Below, piece by piece: positions 19,594 to 23,368 of a stretch of 23,368 nt of DNA. Every line of letters begins with the position of its first letter. The first letter of the stretch is position 1. The translations under genes and the position numbers were made by a program. A model generated the notes under the pieces. The model worked only from the letters and a program-made list of their open reading frames with translations. It made no database searches and was not told the DNA's origin. Origin of the DNA: Nitrospira sp. SG-bin2 (GTDB lineage Bacteria; Nitrospirota; Nitrospiria; Nitrospirales; Nitrospiraceae); contig LVWT01000060.1 of assembly GCA_002083405.1 (NCBI GenBank), positions 1 to 23,368 of the forward strand, written 5' to 3'.

Positions 19594-20309
19594 AAGCGGT
19601 CATCCTTGCAGCCGGCGTCGGCAAGCGCCTTTGGGAAGTGACCCAACATCGGCCTAAGTGTCTGATCGAGATCGGCGGACGGTCGCTGTTGCACCGATAT
19701 TTGGAGATCCTCGTCGGCCTGGGGATCAGGCGGACGACGATCGTCGTCGGCTATCGGCAGGAGATGATTCGTGCGGCAGTCGAACGCAATGCCTGCGGCG
19801 TGACGGTCGACTTTCTGGTCAATGATCAATTCCATCGTGGCAGCATCTCTTCGCTTTGGATCGCCCGCACAGCCCTCGACGACGATGTGATCGTGATGGA
19901 TGCCGACGTGCTGTTTCACCGCGACATCTTACGGCGGCTTGTTGAGTCATCCCATGAGAACGCCCTGCTGATGGATGAGACAGTCAGGCAGACCGGCGAA
20001 GAGTGCATGGTGGTGGTGGCGGGAGGCCGTGTCATTGCATTGACGAAAAAGATGCCGGACCGGTACGACTATGCCGGTGAGGGAGTAGGATTTCTGCGGG
20101 TGCGGCATGCCGACACCCCGCACATGGTAGAGTCTCTCCAGTCCCATATCGACAAGGGTTCATGGAACATGGAGTACGAAGATGCCTTGCAGCAGTTTTT
20201 TCAAACAGTGAAAGTCGGCCATGAGAAAATCGGCGGCTTGCCTTGGACAGAGATTGATTTTGTCGAGGATGTGAAGAAAGCAGAGTTGGACGTTTTGCCA
20301 AGATTGTGA
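19590..20309 (+). CDS. pntC: CTP:phosphonate/phosphocholine cytidylyltransferase (PntC/LicC-like)
   Basis: 239 residues beginning MKAVILAAGVGKRL, the nucleotidyltransferase signature L-A-A-G-x-G-x-R at 6-13, with K23 (RPKCLIEIGGRSLL), the metal-binding D-A-D at 104-106 (VMDADVLFH) and the second metal-site block W219-T-E-I-D223-F-V-E-D. NDQFHRGSISSL at 78-89 fits the base-binding region of the LicC/PntC group. Family members transfer CMP from CTP to phosphocholine (LicC) or 2-aminoethylphosphonate (PntC). Placed directly after and translationally coupled to a PhnW-like gene, it most likely makes CMP-AEP. The substrate is inferred from context; a sugar-phosphate substrate cannot be excluded. 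Confidence 0.8.
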   Translation: MKAVILAAGVGKRLWEVTQHRPKCLIEIGGRSLLHRYLEILVGLGIRRTTIVVGYRQEMIRAAVERNACGVTVDFLVNDQFHRGSISSLWIARTALDDDVIVMDADVLFHRDILRRLVESSHENALLMDETVRQTGEECMVVVAGGRVIALTKKMPDRYDYAGEGVGFLRVRHADTPHMVESLQSHIDKGSWNMEYEDALQQFFQTVKVGHEKIGGLPWTEIDFVEDVKKAELDVLPRL

Positions 20310-20358
20310 GAAGGTTTTTCCGGGAGCCGAGACCGACGATCAGTCGTGGGTAGTTCTC

Positions 20359-21795
20359 ATGAGCGAAAGTATTCTTCAGCGGCGGGTAGAGGTCCAGGGA
20401 CTGGCGACGGCCATCCTGTTGCCCTCGGTCAGTGTGTTCGGCGCACAGGCTGAGCACCGGCCGGACACAGTGGGGCCGTTGACGAATGTCGTGGGAATCG
20501 GGTTGTTTGCACGCGCGGTGCTCACCTTGCAGCGGGCCGGTATCCGGCAATTGATCGTGTTGGCCGGGGCCGAAGAAGACCAACTCAAGCAGGCATTGGG
20601 GAATGGACCCCGGGTCACAATCCCCGTTCGCTGGATGCCCATTCGAGAGTTTCCACTCGATGATTCGAGGACATGGGAGTTTCTTGCGGCCGAGGTCCGT
20701 GGCTTTGCGCTGATTGCGAGCGTCAACGCAGTATTTTCAAGAGGGCTGGTCGAACGTCTTCGCCATGATCTGCGGGAGGGCGAGGCGGTTGTCGTGGGGC
20801 AGGCGGCATCGAGACGGTCTGAGATGGTGACCTCAGGAGGACTCCGGTTGAAGGTCCAGTCCGATCGGTTGACGTCGTTTGCGCCGGCGCATTTTGACGA
20901 TTCTGCTCCCTGCGCGGCAGAGCTGGTCGTATTGCCGGCCGGCTTCATGAGCAGCTCCTGGCATACACCAAACGATAACAGCCGGCTTCCGATCCGCCGA
21001 TGGCTCGAACGAGCGGCGGTGGATGGCCGTGTGCGTGTCGTGGCGGCAGAGGACAAGCGTGGAACATGGTATCAGGACGTGAGGACGCTGTCCGATGTGC
21101 CACTAGCTGAAAAAAAGCTCTTCAACTCGTTGAAGGGAGAAACGGAAAGTTTTGTTGATCGGCATTTCAATCGCAAACTCTCGCGCTGGTGCACACGCCT
21201 GTTTCTCGCTGCGGGGTTCTCGCCCAACGCGATTACGATCGTGGCGGCGTTCATCGGTTTTGTGTCGGCGGCAGGGTTTGGAATGGGGACCTATGCGGCA
21301 GGGGTTGTTGCAGCTCTGCTGTTTCAGCTGGCAGCGGTGATCGACTGTTGTGACGGCGAAGTCGCACGTCTGACCTTCACCGAGTCGCCGTTTGGCGCCT
21401 GGCTCGACCTCGCGATGGACAATGTCGTGCATATGGCGATCTTTGCAGGCATTGCCGCCGGGATTTATTCGACACAGATCGGCCAGCCTGCGGCCTGGAG
21501 AACGCTGGCCTGCGGTGCGGTTGCCGTGTTGGGAAACGGCCTGTCGTTCCTGCTGGTGGAACGGGCCCAGAAAATCAAGGCGGCAGGCGGGTGGCGAACT
21601 TCCGCCCATGCGGCCTGGTCTGATTTCATGCTGAAGAATGTCGCGAGCCGTGATTTTTCGGTGTCGCTGGTGTTGTTCGCACTGTTTGCCAAGCTCGAGT
21701 GGTTCCTCTGGTTCACGGCTGCCGGTTCTTTCATCTTTGCCGGGATCATGCTGTGGGTCATTCGTCCGTCCGCCGTCATCGCTACAAAGATATGA
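20359..21795 (+). CDS. CDP-alcohol phosphotransferase with nucleotidyltransferase-like N-domain
   Basis: 478 residues. The C-terminal part (~255-475) is a CDP-alcohol phosphatidyltransferase: the complete motif D329-x2-D332-G-x2-A336-R337-x8-G346-x3-D350-x3-D354 and several membrane helices (for example 313-328, 356-372, 384-400, 434-470). The junction KKLFNSLKGETESFVDRHFNRKLSRW resembles fused inositol-phosphate cytidylyltransferase/DIPP synthase proteins. The N-terminal ~240 residues look like a nucleotidyltransferase-type alpha/beta domain (PLTNVVGIGLFARAVLTLQRAGIRQLIVLAG) but lack L-A-A-G-x-G-x-R and the metal-site D-x-D, so it is probably not catalytic. The enzyme would transfer aminoethylphosphonate from CMP-AEP to a lipid or polyol acceptor; this is inferred from the neighbours. 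Confidence 0.82.
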   Translation: MSESILQRRVEVQGLATAILLPSVSVFGAQAEHRPDTVGPLTNVVGIGLFARAVLTLQRAGIRQLIVLAGAEEDQLKQALGNGPRVTIPVRWMPIREFPLDDSRTWEFLAAEVRGFALIASVNAVFSRGLVERLRHDLREGEAVVVGQAASRRSEMVTSGGLRLKVQSDRLTSFAPAHFDDSAPCAAELVVLPAGFMSSSWHTPNDNSRLPIRRWLERAAVDGRVRVVAAEDKRGTWYQDVRTLSDVPLAEKKLFNSLKGETESFVDRHFNRKLSRWCTRLFLAAGFSPNAITIVAAFIGFVSAAGFGMGTYAAGVVAALLFQLAAVIDCCDGEVARLTFTESPFGAWLDLAMDNVVHMAIFAGIAAGIYSTQIGQPAAWRTLACGAVAVLGNGLSFLLVERAQKIKAAGGWRTSAHAAWSDFMLKNVASRDFSVSLVLFALFAKLEWFLWFTAAGSFIFAGIMLWVIRPSAVIATKI

Positions 21796-21809
21796 GTACC
21801 TGATCGCGC

Positions 21810-22811
21810 GTGCTTAGATACCTCCTACTGACTCTCGGCCTCGCCGTCCTCGGTCTTCTCGTCTGGCATATCGGGCCCGGCAATATTTATGATACCGCCT
21901 CGCGTCTTGGTCCAGGAGCCCTGGTGGTCATCCTGATCCCATCCCTCATCATGTATGTGATCGAAGCCTATGGGTGGAGAATGGTATTGGGGCCTTCGGC
22001 CCAGTCAGTGCCGTTTTGGCGGCTGCTCGCCATTCGAACCGCCGGTGAAGTGGTGAACATGACGACCCCGACGGCCTACTTGGGCGGTGAACCGCTGAAG
22101 GCCTACCTGCTCAAGAGTTACAATGTGCCGATTGCCGAGGGGGCGGCTTCAGTCGTAATCGCGAAGACTACGATGACCATTGCTGAAGTATTCTATATCT
22201 TGGTGGGAATCGCGCTTGGATTCTGGATTCTCGGCGCAGGGAACTCGGCGGGACAGTCGATTGCGGCTGCGCTGGTGAGTGTGGGGTTGCTGGTGTGTTC
22301 GATTGCCGGGTTTGTGTTTATCCAGCGGCGCGGGCTCTTTGCGTCAATTCTCGGCATGATCAGGAAGCTGGGCTTGCGGATCAAGTCCCTGGAGTCCCAG
22401 GAAGTGCATCTGCTCTCAATCGATCAGACGATTCAGAATTACTACAGCCACCACCAACGGGCCTTCTATGCTTCCATCGGGGTGTACTTTCTCGGCTGGA
22501 TGGCTGAAGCAATGGAGGTGTTCGTGATCCTGTACTATCTGGGTGGCCCTACCGATGTGCTATCAACCATCTCCATCGGCGCGCTCGCGGTCTTCATCAA
22601 GGGCGGGACCTTCTTTATCCCGGGCAGTCTGGGCGCCCAAGACGGCGGGAATCTCCTGCTGCTGAAGGCGTTCGGCTACAGCGATGTCACCGGCATCACC
22701 TTCGCGTTACTGCGGCGATTTCGCGAATTGGTCTGGATCGGCATCGGCCTGCTCTGCCTGGCGCTGGTGGGAAAAGGTGCGGTGCGTCAGGCGGCAGAAC
22801 GTCAAGAGTAG
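21810..22811 (+). CDS. Flippase-like (UPF0104) integral membrane protein
   Basis: 333 residues from GTG 21810, 14 bases after the previous stop. About eight hydrophobic segments, including 4-20 (YLLLTLGLAVLGLLVW), 38-56, 125-145 and the C-terminal block (LVWIGIGLLCLALVG). The family signature lies at residues 77-101: RTAGEVVNMTTPTAYLGGEPLKAYLL, close to the R-x-x-G-E-x-x-N-x-x-x-P-x-x-x-G-G-E-P-x-K/R pattern of the UPF0104 / lysylphosphatidylglycerol-synthase membrane-domain family. Such proteins are proposed lipid flippases or lipid-modifying membrane partners. As the last gene of the operon it is a candidate to flip or export the aminoethylphosphonate-bearing product. The last 10 bases overlap the convergent PilZ gene. 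Confidence 0.85.
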   Translation: MLRYLLLTLGLAVLGLLVWHIGPGNIYDTASRLGPGALVVILIPSLIMYVIEAYGWRMVLGPSAQSVPFWRLLAIRTAGEVVNMTTPTAYLGGEPLKAYLLKSYNVPIAEGAASVVIAKTTMTIAEVFYILVGIALGFWILGAGNSAGQSIAAALVSVGLLVCSIAGFVFIQRRGLFASILGMIRKLGLRIKSLESQEVHLLSIDQTIQNYYSHHQRAFYASIGVYFLGWMAEAMEVFVILYYLGGPTDVLSTISIGALAVFIKGGTFFIPGSLGAQDGGNLLLLKAFGYSDVTGITFALLRRFRELVWIGIGLLCLALVGKGAVRQAAERQE

Positions 22812-23179
22812 GAGAGTGGAACGCCTTGCTCTTTGAGGGATTGCAGCCGTTCGATCATGCGATCCCATACGAAAAGGTGTAGCCGGAGGTTCGCGGCCCG
22901 CTCCAGGTGGCCGAACCGAAGTCCCACCTGTTGGCCTCTCACCCATCGGACCTCCGCCTGTTCGATCGGGAGCGATTCCTTCTGATCCGGGAGAATCAAG
23001 CGAAGCAGGAGTATCGTCTGTTTCGGCAGGGTGCCGGCACATTCAATCGTGCAGCCGAATACCGAGAGGTTCGTCACAAGGCCTTCCCCGATCGTTGAGG
23101 CATCGGAAAACATCACCGGATAGGAAACAGGGAGGGGAAGGCGATAGTGTTCACGCTGATAGGGACGTGCCTGTTCCAT
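22802..23179 (-). CDS. Single-domain PilZ protein
   Basis: 125 residues from ATG at 23179 (a GTG at 23182 is also in frame). Both c-di-GMP motifs are intact: R-E-H-Y-R (R-x3-R) at about residues 9-13 and N-L-S-V-F-G (N-x-S-x-x-G). The barrel strands follow (TIECAGTLPKQTILLLRLILP, EQAEVRWVRGQQVGLRFGHL), with a C-terminal helix (ANLRLHLFVWDRMIERLQSLKEQG). It is tail-to-tail with the phosphonate operon, with a 10-base overlap of the coding ends, and is not part of it. This is the fourth PilZ gene in the window and the third with intact motifs. Confidence 0.9.
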   Translation of the reverse strand: MEQARPYQREHYRLPLPVSYPVMFSDASTIGEGLVTNLSVFGCTIECAGTLPKQTILLLRLILPDQKESLPIEQAEVRWVRGQQVGLRFGHLERAANLRLHLFVWDRMIERLQSLKEQGVPLSYS

Positions 23180-23368
23180 CACGGGGCCAGTGTACCGAAG
23201 CCGCCTGATCGGACTGAATACCTCGTTAGAGGGGCGAGAGCGATGACCGGGACGTGAAGGAAAGATGCGTGACCGGCGTCGACCTATCGATTAGAGGGTG
23301 TGCCTCGACCGTACGATCTTCGTGCTTCTCGTTACGTAAGCTCCCCCGTCAAGGAGACACTTCAAAAG
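23180..23368. other. Right-edge intergenic stretch
   Basis: No supported gene. AAGGAG at 23351-23356 looks like a plus-strand ribosome binding site for a gene that would begin beyond the window. The minus-strand PilZ promoter is expected here but no clear -35/-10 pair was identified. Confidence 0.3.

Noticed and set aside
1..23368. CRISPR arrays, tRNA or rRNA genes, transposases, phage genes
   Set aside because: I found no regularly spaced identical repeats, no tRNA cloverleaf or rRNA-like stretch, and no protein resembling a transposase, integrase or phage structural protein.

Overview
The window looks like a chromosomal segment of a Nitrospira-type bacterium (phylum Nitrospirota). This is inferred from the moderately GC-rich coding style, the mix of families (a SpeD-like protein, DUF2914, many single-domain PilZ proteins, an HAE-type RND pump) and an intergenic repeat that resembles one I recall from Nitrospira genomes. 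No database search supports it. I see no rRNA, tRNA, CRISPR array, transposase or phage gene.

Region 1 (about 1-2600) is accessory. It holds the 3' end of an unrecognised gene cut by the window edge, a Phd/YefM-RelE toxin-antitoxin pair with a palindromic operator-like site, a BrnT-type toxin with its antitoxin, a tiny protein with a PHD/RING-like C4HC3 cysteine-histidine pattern coupled to a small membrane protein, and a 170-bp non-coding repeat with inverted ends. Region 2 (2600-8050) holds housekeeping-like and orphan genes: a duplicated zinc-knuckle protein, two unrecognised soluble proteins, a probable lipoprotein, and a short operon of a DUF2914 membrane protein, an FKBP-like protein and a DUF1499 protein that ends in an intrinsic terminator, followed by a PilZ protein. 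Region 3 (8050-9320) holds a 59-residue zinc-ribbon gene on the minus strand, a SpeD-like (AdoMet decarboxylase family) gene and an SCP2 sterol-carrier-like gene.

Region 4 (9349-14463, minus strand) is a TetR regulator, periplasmic adaptor and RND pump operon with a palindromic operator at the regulator's start codon. Region 5 (14675-17069, minus strand) holds two PilZ proteins and a tandem pair of related exported proteins.

Region 6 (17244-22811, plus strand) is the most interesting part. Six co-directional genes follow a near-consensus promoter: a split thiamine-diphosphate decarboxylase (phosphonopyruvate/sulfopyruvate type, two subunits), a PhnW-like 2-aminoethylphosphonate transaminase, a PntC/LicC-like cytidylyltransferase, a CDP-alcohol phosphotransferase with a signature-less nucleotidyltransferase-like N-terminal domain, and a flippase-like integral membrane protein. 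Together they read as a route that makes 2-aminoethylphosphonate, activates it as CMP-AEP, attaches it to a lipid or polyol, and possibly moves the product across the membrane. PEP mutase, the first enzyme of such a route, is not in the window. A fourth PilZ gene converges on the end of this operon.
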